NCBI GenBank assembly: GCA_016235805.1
Contig: JACRIY010000084.1
Span: 1-64,000 of the forward strand
Direction of reading: 5' to 3'
Source of the DNA: Rhodocyclales bacterium
GTDB taxonomy: Bacteria > Pseudomonadota > Gammaproteobacteria > Burkholderiales > Rhodocyclaceae
Length of the DNA stretch: 64,000 bases
In this document: one piece after another, positions 10,601 to 17,419 of the stretch
How positions within the stretch are numbered: position 1 is the first letter of the stretch
How the letters are laid out: each line of letters opens with the position of its first letter
Notes under the pieces: model-generated
What the model was told of the DNA's origin: nothing
Seen by the model: only the letters and a program-made list of their open reading frames with translations
Databases searched by the model: none
Program-made: the position numbers and the translations under genes

Positions 10601-13339
10601 GAGGTCGGTGAACTCCTCGCGGTTCTCGTAGGCGTAGAAGCCGCCCACCACGCGGCGTCGGTGCGAATGCGAAATGCGCCGCTTGGCCGATACCTCGATC
10701 TCCTGCCCGGCGACCGGCTTGCCGTCGAGGTCGAGCGCCAGCAGATCGACGCGGCCCTTGTCGGCGGGCGAGCTCCAGTCCGGGATGCGCATGCCCAGCA
10801 CCACCGCCGCCGGCCACAGCGGCACCGTGCCGCGGATGGTCTGCACCTCGCCGTTGGGATCGTTGAAGCTCATCTCGGCATAGATCTCGGCGGGACCGCG
10901 CGGCTTGCGCCCGAGCGCCACGTCGAGCTTGCCGGCGCCGGCCTGGTCGAGCGTCAGCGCCTGCTTGTCCACGATCAGCTGCTCCCGTTCGCGGCCGTTG
11001 TCGATGCCGAAGGCATTGAGCGCGGCCTCGCCGAAATCGGCGTTGAAGCTGTAGCCGTCGTAGCCGGGCCAACTCGGCCAGGTCGGCCGCAGGGTGGCCG
11101 AGACCTGCACCGGATGCGCCTTGGCCGCGCCGCCATTGAGAAAGGACAGGCCCAGCGCCAGCGGCACGCTGCCGGGCGCGACGAAGCGCTTGCCGGCGCC
11201 CTGCACGCTGCCGGTGAATACCGGCAGGCGAAAGTCGGAAACGCGGAACTCTGCATCCGATCGGGTTGGACCCGTACTGCCGCGCAGCTCGACGGCATAA
11301 GTGCCGCGCTTGGCCGCCTCGGGAATCTTCCATTGCGCCAGCGCCACGCCTTGCGCATCCCAGGCCAGCGGCAGCGTATATTCAGTGCCGCTGTCGTGGC
11401 GGATCACCGCCTGCTTGGGCAGCGTCGCCGGATCGGCGTAGCCCATGCCGCGGCTGTTGCGCTCGCGCGCGATGTGCTTCATCGACACGGTCTGGCCGGG
11501 GCGCAGCAGCGTGCGGTCGAATACCGTGTGGATCAGGCTCGGGCCGGCGCCTTCGCCCCAGGTGTTGACGCCGAAGCGCCAGGGCTCGATGCCCTCGTTC
11601 CAGTCGCTGCGCGCGAAGCTGTAGTCGTCACCGAGCCGAGCGCTGGCGAAGAGGAAGCTGGCACCGCCGCAAGCGGTTTCGCCCAGCGCGCGCTCGGCCA
11701 GGGCGCGGCCCTGGGCATCGGTCTTGCCGCTCCAGAGCAAGGCGCCCTTGCAGTTCGAGACGCGCACCTCGGCGTTCGCCACCGGCTTGCCGCTGTCGAG
11801 CGCCGTGACCCAGACCAGCGCGTTGTCCGCGCCGCGCTTGAAATGCACGGCCATGTTGGTCACCAGAGCGGCGGACCGCACGTACATCGGCTTGGGCCCA
11901 TCTTTGCCGCTCGCCAGCAGAGCCGCGCCGAGCAGCCGGCTCTCGATTTCGACCACGTGGTAGCCCGGCTTCGCCAGCGGAATGCCCAGCACCTCGAACT
12001 CGGCGCCGCCGCCGGGCTTGGGCAGTTCGCGGCGGGTGACGCCGGGGGCCTGTGCGAGGTAGCTCAGTTCGCGGGAGTGGTAAGGATCCTCGTAGTCCTC
12101 CTCCTTGCCCTCGCGCTGTACCTTCAGTTTCTTCGTGCGGCGGTTGAATGCCGCCAGTTCCTGCATCGTCGCGATCACCGCGGCATCGTCGACGAGATGG
12201 CGTTCGGCCAGGCGCAGGCTGGCCTCGACATTGCGCAGGGTGACCGGCAAGAGGCCGCCCTCGCGCAGTTCGACGATGCCGAAATCGCCGGGGAACTTGG
12301 CCAGCGGCGGCAGCGCGGCGATGGCGAACTTGAGCGGGAAGTTCGCCGCGTTGGCCAGCGGCCGTCCGGCTTCGTCCTTGATGCCGGGCGGCAGTTCGAG
12401 GCGCAGCTCGGCGTTCTGCGCAAAGGGCTTGGCGAAGACGAAGCGGGTCGCGGTGTTCTCGCGGCGGCCTTCCTTCAGCGTCGGATCGAGCGGCAGGCGT
12501 TCGCCGGCCGGCGTCAGCAGCCGTATCTTGCCGCGCAGCGCCGCATCGACCGGCGCGGAAAACTCCAGCGTCAGGCTGGACAGCGGCGAGCAGGGCGCGC
12601 CGGCCTTCTCGCGCTCGCAACTCAGCGTGGCGCGGAAGGGCTCGCGTACCGGGTAGACGAAGCTTTCCTCTTTCGTCGAGATCGCTCCATTTGTGGCTTC
12701 GATGCCCTTGCCCCATACCAGCTTCATCTTCGTCCCGGCGGGCAGGCGTTCGCTGCAGCTCAGCACGATTTCGTCCCTGCCGCCGCGCCGCGTCACGTCG
12801 AGCACCTCGGCGCGTTCCTTCGCAGCCAGCAGGCGCACCGGAATGCGGTTGCCGACGCCATCCGCTTCGCACCAGGCGTTCTGTTCCACCGAAGCCGGCT
12901 TCACCGCGCCGGCCGGCGTGATGACGAAGGCCTGGTCCTCCTCGATGCCGCTGCCCGGCGACGGATAAACGGCGCGCGGCCATGGCCCCGGTGCGTAGAA
13001 GCGGTAGCGGTTCTGGCCCTGGATGGCCTCGCCATTGACCGCGCGGAAACTGCCGCGCACCGCGAACAGGCAGCGCTCCCCCGGTTGCAGGGGCCGCTCC
13101 AGCTGCCAGGCCCAGGTGCGGGTATCGACCCAGCGCGCGGACCCCATGGCGGCCCCGCAATCGACGCTGAAGGGTGACGGCGCATCGGGCCGGCCCAGCG
13201 CCACCATGTCGGTATTGAAGGTCGCCGTGGCGCGGGTCTGCTGGTCGACCAGTTCCTGCGGCGTGAACTGCTGCACCCAGGCGGCGTGCGCGGCGCAGGA
13301 CAGGAGGAGGCAAAGCAGGCCGGCGGCGCGCGTGGGCAT
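7667..13339 (-). CDS. Bacterial alpha-2-macroglobulin (YfhM-type), thiol-ester class
   Basis: 1890-aa periplasmic protease trap. The N-terminal signal MPTRAAGLLCLLLSCAAHA allows either signal peptidase I cleavage after AHA or, less typically, lipidation at the Cys of LLSC. A series of MG beta-sandwich domains leads to the thiol-ester region with C1431-L-E-Q (PFACLEQRAS); CLEQ is the form found in E. coli YfhM. After this come the alpha-helical TED domain and the receptor-like domain. Proteases cleave a bait region, and the thiol-ester then traps them. It is the first gene of the run leading to pbpC. The ATG at 13339 is chosen for its signal peptide. Confidence 0.93.
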   Translation of the reverse strand: MPTRAAGLLCLLLSCAAHAAWVQQFTPQELVDQQTRATATFNTDMVALGRPDAPSPFSVDCGAAMGSARWVDTRTWAWQLERPLQPGERCLFAVRGSFRAVNGEAIQGQNRYRFYAPGPWPRAVYPSPGSGIEEDQAFVITPAGAVKPASVEQNAWCEADGVGNRIPVRLLAAKERAEVLDVTRRGGRDEIVLSCSERLPAGTKMKLVWGKGIEATNGAISTKEESFVYPVREPFRATLSCEREKAGAPCSPLSSLTLEFSAPVDAALRGKIRLLTPAGERLPLDPTLKEGRRENTATRFVFAKPFAQNAELRLELPPGIKDEAGRPLANAANFPLKFAIAALPPLAKFPGDFGIVELREGGLLPVTLRNVEASLRLAERHLVDDAAVIATMQELAAFNRRTKKLKVQREGKEEDYEDPYHSRELSYLAQAPGVTRRELPKPGGGAEFEVLGIPLAKPGYHVVEIESRLLGAALLASGKDGPKPMYVRSAALVTNMAVHFKRGADNALVWVTALDSGKPVANAEVRVSNCKGALLWSGKTDAQGRALAERALGETACGGASFLFASARLGDDYSFARSDWNEGIEPWRFGVNTWGEGAGPSLIHTVFDRTLLRPGQTVSMKHIARERNSRGMGYADPATLPKQAVIRHDSGTEYTLPLAWDAQGVALAQWKIPEAAKRGTYAVELRGSTGPTRSDAEFRVSDFRLPVFTGSVQGAGKRFVAPGSVPLALGLSFLNGGAAKAHPVQVSATLRPTWPSWPGYDGYSFNADFGEAALNAFGIDNGREREQLIVDKQALTLDQAGAGKLDVALGRKPRGPAEIYAEMSFNDPNGEVQTIRGTVPLWPAAVVLGMRIPDWSSPADKGRVDLLALDLDGKPVAGQEIEVSAKRRISHSHRRRVVGGFYAYENREEFTDLGTVCSGRSDARGLLRCEPKVPGSGEIYLLAQTRDAKGNAARSGASYWAAGGGDDPWFTAGNQDRIDVVPEQRSYQAGDAARLRVHTPFREATALISVEAGGIIETFVRPLSRFSPVIEVPVKGEWAPNVFVSVLVVRGRIEPLKWYSLFQWGWREPLTWFRDWWNPQQPTAMVDLAKPAWRLGLAELGVGTESLRLKVEVLPERKEYRPREEATVRLKVSPPAGKTLPAGTELAFAAVDQALLELRPNESWNLLEAMTPRRAYEVTTATAQSQVLGKRHFGRKAVPPGGGGGRAPARELFDTLLTWQPRVKVGADGTATVKLPINDSLTEFKLVGIATAGAALFGSGAATVRTRQDLQMVSGLPPLVREKDRYQALLTVRNGTTRAMTVNVTARAGTQALDAKEVKLAAEGAAELAWNAQAPEGATAMTWEFEATERDESNKNPSRDRLRITQKIEAAVPVTVQQASFVRVEGKLELPVAVPPGALPGRGGIELGLSAKLSTPPPGLRRYFEDYPFACLEQRASVAVGLKDEARWKEVVDSLPALLDGNGLARYFPGDSLANSAGSATLTAYLLDISLASGMALPAELRTRLEDGLAGFVEARFKAPLWSPAATDAQLAGKLLALEALSRAGRNPVKAAAALEVEPLRLPTSALIDWYLVVKRLADLPQRTEKLAAAERELRNRLSYASGRLSFTTEKSDYWWWLMVSGDSNAFRLIEAVMDEPGWRDDLPKLLRGALERQVRGRWFTTTANAWAAIALDRYGRRFEKEAVAGTTRASLGTGKAEHRWQGADDAPRLALPWPAGEATLAVTHDGSGKPWASIQALAAIPAGGPRAFGYRVTRQVTPLQEKEKGKFTRGDLWRVTLTIDAEQDMGWVVVSDPIPAGSRILGEGDGRDSRIATLDEDRRARRVWPTFVERTFANFRAYYEVVPKGRFSIDYTLRINNAGEFALPPTRVEAMYAPDVFGEVPNAKVVVGN
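9649..9671 (+). repeat. Dispersed 24-bp repeat, copy 2 (inside A2M gene)
   Basis: Divergent left half (CCGTACCGTC) with a perfect AGCGCCGACTTTC right half. On the coding strand it reads as KVGADGT in the macroglobulin. Confidence 0.7.
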
Positions 13340-13434
13340 GGCGGAAGGCGGGAAGTTTGGCGTCGGCCGATTATAGCCAGCGGTCGTTGCCGGCTTGTGC
13401 CCCGCGCCGTGCCGCCAGCGAGCGAAGGAAGTAC

Positions 13435-13454
13435 CCGTGGGGCGCCGACTTCTC
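13435..13454 (+). repeat. Degenerate copy of the dispersed 24-bp repeat
   Basis: GGCGCCGACTTCTC follows a shortened left half. A separate left half alone, CCGTGCCGCCAGCG, occurs about 30 bp upstream near 13408. This looks like a decayed or rearranged copy between the A2M start and the first PEP-CTERM terminator. Confidence 0.45.
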
Positions 13455-13478
13455 ACTGGCAGTGCCGCAAACAACAAC

Positions 13479-13495
13479 GGGAGCCGAAGCTCCCG
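13479..13495 (-). terminator. Terminator of PEP-CTERM gene 1
   Basis: A 7-bp stem GGGAGC(C) / GCTCCC with tetraloop; on the minus strand it is followed by TTGTTGTTT. The same hairpin ends all three PEP-CTERM genes. Confidence 0.8.
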
Positions 13496-13518
13496 CTTTG
13501 TGCTGCGTCAGGCGGCGA

Positions 13519-14028
13519 TCAGACGGAAGCCTTCAGCTTGCGGCGGCGGGCCATGAAGCCGAGCATGCCGAGGCCGGCCAGCATCATGGCGTAGGTTTCG
13601 GGTTCGGGCACGGGAGCCGCGGACCAGACGTAGTTCGTTGCCGAAATCCCGTCGCTGACCCAGGCCGAATAGGCGTACTTGCTGAAGCCGTTGCCGTCGA
13701 GATAGCCCAGCGGGTCTTGATATGGATCGGGGTCGTTGTAGCCCGGCGCGCCGAAATCCAGCTTGAAGTTTTCGTTAAAAATGCGGTCGCTGTGGTCGCC
13801 CCATCCGTCATAGTGAGCGGTATGTGTGACGAACAGGTTGCTGGTCGACACATAGTAGTCAGATGCAGAGCCGCCGAAGATCGCTGCCGCGGCTTCCGTG
13901 GCGCTATAGACGGTCGGATTGGTGGTCCAGTGCGGACCGGATTCGACCTGGAAGGAACCGATCAGCACCGGGGCGGCATTTGCGGAAACCGATGCGACGA
14001 GCAGCATCGACATGGCCAATTTTTTCAT
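13519..14028 (-). CDS. PEP-CTERM sorting domain protein 1
   Basis: 169-aa exported protein. Signal peptide MKKLAMSMLLVASVSANA is followed by a divergent body rich in Tyr, Asp, Ser and Gly. The C-terminal sorting signal is VPEPETYAMM, then a hydrophobic helix (AGLGMLGF) and the basic stop MARRRKLKASV. Such proteins are processed by exosortase/archaeosortase enzymes and usually belong to exopolysaccharide or floc matrices; no exosortase gene lies in this window. AGGAAG stands 9 bp before the ATG. It is transcribed separately from its two relatives, with a hairpin terminator at 13479 and the shared palindrome at 14167. The body shows no similarity I recognise. Confidence 0.9.
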   Translation of the reverse strand: MKKLAMSMLLVASVSANAAPVLIGSFQVESGPHWTTNPTVYSATEAAAAIFGGSASDYYVSTSNLFVTHTAHYDGWGDHSDRIFNENFKLDFGAPGYNDPDPYQDPLGYLDGNGFSKYAYSAWVSDGISATNYVWSAAPVPEPETYAMMLAGLGMLGFMARRRKLKASV

Positions 14029-14166
14029 TCGTTTCTTCCTTTCAAAAAGAGTTGGGACGACGATTGGCACCCTGCCGATCCTGCCAAGTCCATGGGGAAT
14101 GGACTGATAGATAAACAGTCCAAAACCCGCACACTTATAAGGTAATCGATCGACGTCAAGCCTCGC

Positions 14167-14185
14167 AATAGTCCGAACGGGCCAA
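14167..14185. promoter_or_regulatory. Shared palindrome upstream of PEP-CTERM gene 1
   Basis: AATAGTCCGAACGGGCCAA. It fits the pattern TAG-n-CCG-nn-CGG-n-CTA except for one base in the last triplet (CCA), about 140 bp upstream of the start. I find no -24/-12 site with correct spacing between it and the gene; the nearest pair is spaced by 11 instead of 10. Confidence 0.6.
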
Positions 14186-14245
14186 TGCGGGATTTGAAAA
14201 TTGCGGATCATTCTGATCGACGGGGCATTGTCGGGACGGCCGCTT

Positions 14246-14276
14246 CAAAAAAAACGGGAGCCGAAGCTCCCGTTTT
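14246..14276 (-). terminator. Terminator of PEP-CTERM gene 2
   Basis: CGGGAGC / GCTCCCG stem with CGAA loop (14255-14272), flanked by an A run on the left and T4 on the right. It can terminate minus-strand transcripts strongly (eight T after the stem) and possibly plus-strand ones. Confidence 0.88.
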
Positions 14277-14295
14277 GTACTGCGTCAGGCGTCGA

Positions 14296-14991
14296 TCAGA
14301 CAGAAGCCTTCAGCTTGCGGCGACGGGCCATGAAGCCCAGCATGCCGAGGCCGGCCAGCATCATGGCGTAGGTCTCGGGTTCCGGTACCGGCTGTGCGGT
14401 GGTGTTGTAGTCCAGATAGGCGAGCGGCGTACCGCCGCCCCAGCCGAAGATCGCGATCTGGTCGTTGGTGTTCTGCGGGAAGGGGTAGGTCGTCGTGATC
14501 GAGCCGCCGAAGTTGAACTGGCCGCCGGCGGCCGCATTCAGCGCGGCAAGGCCGGTACCGTTCAGCGAAATGCCGACATAGTGGCCGACGCCGGTGTTGG
14601 ACGACAGCAGCGTCACCGAACCCAGGCCGGGGCCGTTTTCCAGGCCGCTGAAAGTGAAGCTGCTGGCTTCATGGACGGTGTAGAAAGCATTGGCATCGTA
14701 GGGAGACGGATCGGGGTTGCTCCCTTCGTTCCAGATGTACAGCGTCGCGTTGCTGAACGAGGTATTGGGCAGCAGGAAATTGAACCAGTTGTTGTATTCG
14801 CTGCCTTCCCAACCGGCGAAGGTGTTGTTGATACCGTCGTTGAAGCCGGCGGCGTTCGAGCCACCGCCAGAATTGATCCAGCCTACGTTGCTGGCGAAGG
14901 TGGTGGCAGCCTGTGCCGGTGCGGCCAACGCGAAGGTGACGGCGACAGCGGCTGCGATCTTGCAGACCGTGAATTTCCTGAAATTGTTCAT
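14296..14991 (-). CDS. PEP-CTERM sorting domain protein 2
   Basis: 231-aa exported protein. The signal peptide ends in FALAAPAQA. The body is beta-rich with many Asn, Gly and Thr, and the tail VPEPETYAMMLAGLGMLGF plus MARRRKLKASV is identical to protein 1. The predicted mature protein has no Cys and no enzyme motif that I recognise; a structural matrix role is inferred from the family. It has its own upstream palindrome (15139-15154), a weak -24/-12 site and its own terminator, so it is a monocistronic member of a co-regulated set. A Ser/Gly/Asn-rich body and low codon bias toward rare codons give no sign of recent foreign origin. Confidence 0.9.
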   Translation of the reverse strand: MNNFRKFTVCKIAAAVAVTFALAAPAQAATTFASNVGWINSGGGSNAAGFNDGINNTFAGWEGSEYNNWFNFLLPNTSFSNATLYIWNEGSNPDPSPYDANAFYTVHEASSFTFSGLENGPGLGSVTLLSSNTGVGHYVGISLNGTGLAALNAAAGGQFNFGGSITTTYPFPQNTNDQIAIFGWGGGTPLAYLDYNTTAQPVPEPETYAMMLAGLGMLGFMARRRKLKASV

Positions 14992-15067
14992 GACCGAAAC
15001 TCCTCAAATAAAAGTTGGGGACCTCGCTATTCGGTCCCGACCATCTCGAACGGCGCGCCGCGCTCGG

Positions 15068-15081
15068 GCATGGACTTTACC
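15068..15081 (-). promoter_or_regulatory. Candidate sigma-54 promoter of PEP-CTERM gene 2
   Basis: On the minus strand TGGGTAAAGTCCATGCC has GG and GC separated by exactly 10 bp. The -24 box matches the TGGCAC consensus poorly, so this is a weak call supported mainly by spacing and by the better site in gene 3. Confidence 0.4.
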
Positions 15082-15138
15082 CAATTTGCAACCCCGGCGG
15101 CGGAAGCGATAGTACCAAGATGCGTTCAGGGAGATATA

Positions 15139-15154
15139 TAGCCCGTTCGGACTA
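15139..15154. promoter_or_regulatory. Shared palindrome upstream of PEP-CTERM gene 2
   Basis: TAGCCCGTTCGGACTA, a full 16-bp TAG-n-CCG-nn-CGG-n-CTA palindrome, in the opposite orientation to the copies of genes 1 and 3. It lies about 57 bp upstream of the candidate -24 box, a normal distance for a sigma-54 enhancer-binding protein. Confidence 0.65.
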
Positions 15155-15211
15155 AGGGCGTGATCAAGTCGGTGCGCGCAGGCAACGAAAGTCCGGGTGC
15201 GCCCAAGCGGT

Positions 15212-15235
15212 CCGTGTCGCCCGCGCCGACTTTTC
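15212..15235 (+). repeat. Dispersed 24-bp repeat, copy 3
   Basis: Intergenic copy between PEP-CTERM genes 2 and 3: CCGTGTCGCCC joined to GCGCCGACTTTTC, close to consensus. Confidence 0.85.
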
Positions 15236-15253
15236 ACCGGCAGCGCCACAAAC

Positions 15254-15280
15254 AAAAACGGGAGCCGAAGCTCCCGTTTT
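15254..15280 (-). terminator. Terminator of PEP-CTERM gene 3
   Basis: Same CGGGAGC / GCTCCCG hairpin with CGAA loop (15259-15276); on the minus strand it is followed by a T5 run. Confidence 0.88.
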
Positions 15281-15302
15281 GTCTTGCGTCAGGCGTCGAT
15301 GA

Positions 15303-16091
15303 TCAGACGGCAGCCTTCAGCTTGCGGCGGCGGGCCATGAAGCCCAGCATGCCGAGGCCGGCCAGCATCATGGCGTAGGTTTCGGGTTCGGGAACCGGGT
15401 TGACGTTCACATTCGACGCGTAAAGCAGCTCATTCACACGCAGCTGGAACGGGTCGCTACCATTGACGCTCTGGTGGAAGTACGTGCTGGTCTGGCCGCC
15501 GAGCAGGGCATAGCCGCCGCCGAAGGCGCCGCCGGTGAGGATGGTCTCTCCCGCATCGCCGGTGATGAAGGTCGAAAAGCTGGCGCCAGCGGTGATCACG
15601 TTGTGCGCGAACCAGTTCCCCTGCCACGAAGCGCCTGCACCGGCGAACAGCGGGTCACCCGGATTGACGGCGTAGCCAAACGAGCTGTAGCCGTTGTTGG
15701 CGCCTTCCGTGGTGGTGGCGCCGAAAATCAGCCCGTAGTTGATGCCGTAGTTATAATTGGATGCCGCATTGAGGAAGAGCCTGCCGCCACCGGTGACATA
15801 GTTCTCCAGAGCCGCCTGATTGCTCGCGACGTAGTTGTAGAAACCGCTGCCCGCGAAGTCGCCTCCGTCGGCGTATACGAACGAGTATCCGGCGATCGAG
15901 TCGCCAAAGTTGATGCGGTCCCAGTTGCCGGCGCCGAACGCGGCATCCATGGCGTCCACATTGCTATTGACGCCCCACGGTTCTCCGCCGCTATCGCTCA
16001 TGTAGGCAAAGTTGGCGGCCAGGGCGGCGGATGACAGGGACAGCCCGATCACCGAAATCGAGACAGCGATGATGTTGCGCGCTTTTTTCAT
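15303..16091 (-). CDS. PEP-CTERM sorting domain protein 3
   Basis: 262-aa exported protein. The signal peptide runs from MKKARNIIAVSISV to AALA; the C-terminus is VPEPETYAMMLAGLGMLGF with MARRRKLKAAV, one residue different from the other two. The body contains glycine-rich segments (GGDFAGSGFYNYV, GGGRLFLNAASNYNYG), and its pattern of a 'gap in a flat rod' type Rossmann-like segment is weak; I cannot assign a function. The ATG at 16091 has AGGAG 8 bp upstream, so it is preferred over upstream in-frame codons. It has the clearest sigma-54-like promoter of the three and a complete upstream palindrome. Confidence 0.9.
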   Translation of the reverse strand: MKKARNIIAVSISVIGLSLSSAALAANFAYMSDSGGEPWGVNSNVDAMDAAFGAGNWDRINFGDSIAGYSFVYADGGDFAGSGFYNYVASNQAALENYVTGGGRLFLNAASNYNYGINYGLIFGATTTEGANNGYSSFGYAVNPGDPLFAGAGASWQGNWFAHNVITAGASFSTFITGDAGETILTGGAFGGGYALLGGQTSTYFHQSVNGSDPFQLRVNELLYASNVNVNPVPEPETYAMMLAGLGMLGFMARRRKLKAAV

Positions 16092-16135
16092 GTTGATACT
16101 CCTGTAGTAGTTCGGGTTTTCGGGCGAATCATGGC

Positions 16136-16150
16136 GCACATCGTATGCCA
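16136..16150 (-). promoter_or_regulatory. Sigma-54 promoter of PEP-CTERM gene 3
   Basis: On the minus strand TGGCATACGATGTGCG has GG-N10-GC spacing and a good -24 box (TGGCA). The start point is expected about 34 bp before the ATG. Confidence 0.65.
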
Positions 16151-16167
16151 TGCGTCAGCCTGCCGAC

Positions 16168-16186
16168 AATAGTCCGAACGGCCTAA
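16168..16186. promoter_or_regulatory. Shared palindrome upstream of PEP-CTERM gene 3
   Basis: AATAGTCCGAACGGCCTAA contains a full 16-bp TAG-n-CCG-nn-CGG-n-CTA palindrome about 20 bp upstream of the -24 box of the sigma-54 site. Confidence 0.65.
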
Positions 16187-16304
16187 CACTCGCAGGCTGG
16201 TGCCCGCTCCGGCGGTGCCCATCCCTGCGCGGAGCGCCTGCCGTGGCCGGCGGGATGGCTCGCTACAATGCGCCCATGCCACTTCCGGCCCATTCCTTTC
16301 CGCC

Positions 16305-17378
16305 ATGAAAACCACCGGCCCCCGCAAAGGCCGCGGCGCGGTCGTGTCGCCGGATGGGCGCTTCGATGCCTGGGAGCGCGAGGCTGCCGAGGACGGCTGG
16401 TGGAACGAGGACGAGGAAGCGCCGGCCACCGAATTGATCGTCGATAGCGCGAAGTCAGTGATCACTTACAACGACTCGCCGGACATTCCATACGACCGCT
16501 CGATCAATCCCTATCGCGGCTGCGAACACGGTTGCGCCTACTGCTTCGCGCGGCCGTCGCACGCCTACCTTGGCCTGTCGCCGGGGCTCGACTTCGAGAC
16601 GAAGCTCGCCTGGAAGGCCGACGCCGCGCAAACCCTGCGCCGCGAACTGGCCAAGCCCGGCTACGTCTGCCAGCCTGTGGCGCTGGGCATCAACACCGAT
16701 GCCTGGCAGCCGGTCGAGCGCCGCCTGAAGGTGACGCGCGGCATTCTCGAGGTGCTGGCCGAAACTCGTCATCCGGTCACCATCGTCACCAAGTCGGCGC
16801 TGATCCTGCGCGACCTCGACCTGCTGGCCGAGATGGCGCGCGGCAATCTTGTCCATGTCGCGGTGTCGATCACCACGCTCGATCCGGGCCTGGCGCGGAC
16901 CATGGAGCCGCGCGCGCCGTCGCCCCAGCGCCGACTTTCGGTGATCGCGGCGCTGGCGGCGGCGGGCATCCCGACCGCGGTGATGGTGGCGCCGCTGATC
17001 CCCGCGCTCAGCGACCACGAGCTGGAGGCCATCCTCGGTGCGGCGCGCGAGGCGGGCGCGAGTTCGGCCGGCTACATCCTGCTGCGCCTGCCGCATGAGG
17101 TGAAGCCGCTGTTTCGCGCCTGGCTGGACAGCCACCAGCCGGGACGCGCGGAACACGTGTTCAGCCTGATGCGCCAGATGCACGGCGGCAGGGAATACGA
17201 CAGCGCCTTTGGCACGCGCCAGCGTGGCAGCGGGCCGCTGGCGGAGATCATCGCCCAGCGCTTTCGCGGCGCGGTGCGCCGGCTGGGCCTGGATGCGCCG
17301 ACGCCGCCGCTCGATGTCAGCGCATTTCGTCCGCCGCCGAAGCCCGCGACCGCGACGCCGCAGATGGCGCTGTTCTGA
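16305..17378 (+). CDS. PA0069-family radical SAM protein (SPL-like)
   Basis: 357 aa. The iron-sulfur motif C-x3-C-x2-C appears as CEHGCAYC near residue 75, within the block [24 protein letters not shown] typical of the PA0069/spore-photoproduct-lyase-like group. The reaction of this group is not known to me. Partial TIM-barrel strands follow ([29 protein letters not shown]). The ATG at 16305 is the first in-frame start before the conserved region; the earlier in-frame frame opens without homology. It is divergent from PEP-CTERM gene 3. Copy 4 of the dispersed repeat lies inside it (SPQRRLS). Confidence 0.88.
   Translation: MKTTGPRKGRGAVVSPDGRFDAWEREAAEDGWWNEDEEAPATELIVDSAKSVITYNDSPDIPYDRSINPYRGCEHGCAYCFARPSHAYLGLSPGLDFETKLAWKADAAQTLRRELAKPGYVCQPVALGINTDAWQPVERRLKVTRGILEVLAETRHPVTIVTKSALILRDLDLLAEMARGNLVHVAVSITTLDPGLARTMEPRAPSPQRRLSVIAALAAAGIPTAVMVAPLIPALSDHELEAILGAAREAGASSAGYILLRLPHEVKPLFRAWLDSHQPGRAEHVFSLMRQMHGGREYDSAFGTRQRGSGPLAEIIAQRFRGAVRRLGLDAPTPPLDVSAFRPPPKPATATPQMALF
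16917..16939 (+). repeat. Dispersed 24-bp repeat, copy 4 (inside radical SAM gene)
   Basis: CCGTCGCCCC joined to AGCGCCGACTTTC. It is read in the sense direction as part of SPQRRLS. Confidence 0.8.
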
Positions 17379-17419
17379 ATCCGCCGGGGTCGCGTACCCC
17401 GGCCGGTAGAATGCCGCCG

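Larger units (their letters stand above)
14992..15302. other. Intergenic region between PEP-CTERM genes 2 and 3
   Basis: 311 bp without a convincing gene. From the gene 2 side it holds the leader, a candidate -24/-12 promoter (15068-15081), the 16-bp palindrome (15139-15154), a copy of the dispersed 24-bp repeat (15212-15235) and the gene 3 terminator hairpin (15254-15280). Short frames crossing it on either strand have no supporting features. Confidence 0.8.

Noticed and set aside
5639-13177. Plus-strand frame of about 2500 codons opposite A2M and pbpC
   Set aside because: It mirrors two confirmed genes codon for codon, has Arg/Ala/Gly/Gln-heavy composition typical of GC-rich antisense frames, and no domain or ribosome site.
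14028-14166. Sigma-54 promoter for PEP-CTERM gene 1
   Set aside because: Nearest GG/GC pair is spaced 11 bp instead of 10, and no other pair fits, so no promoter is called.
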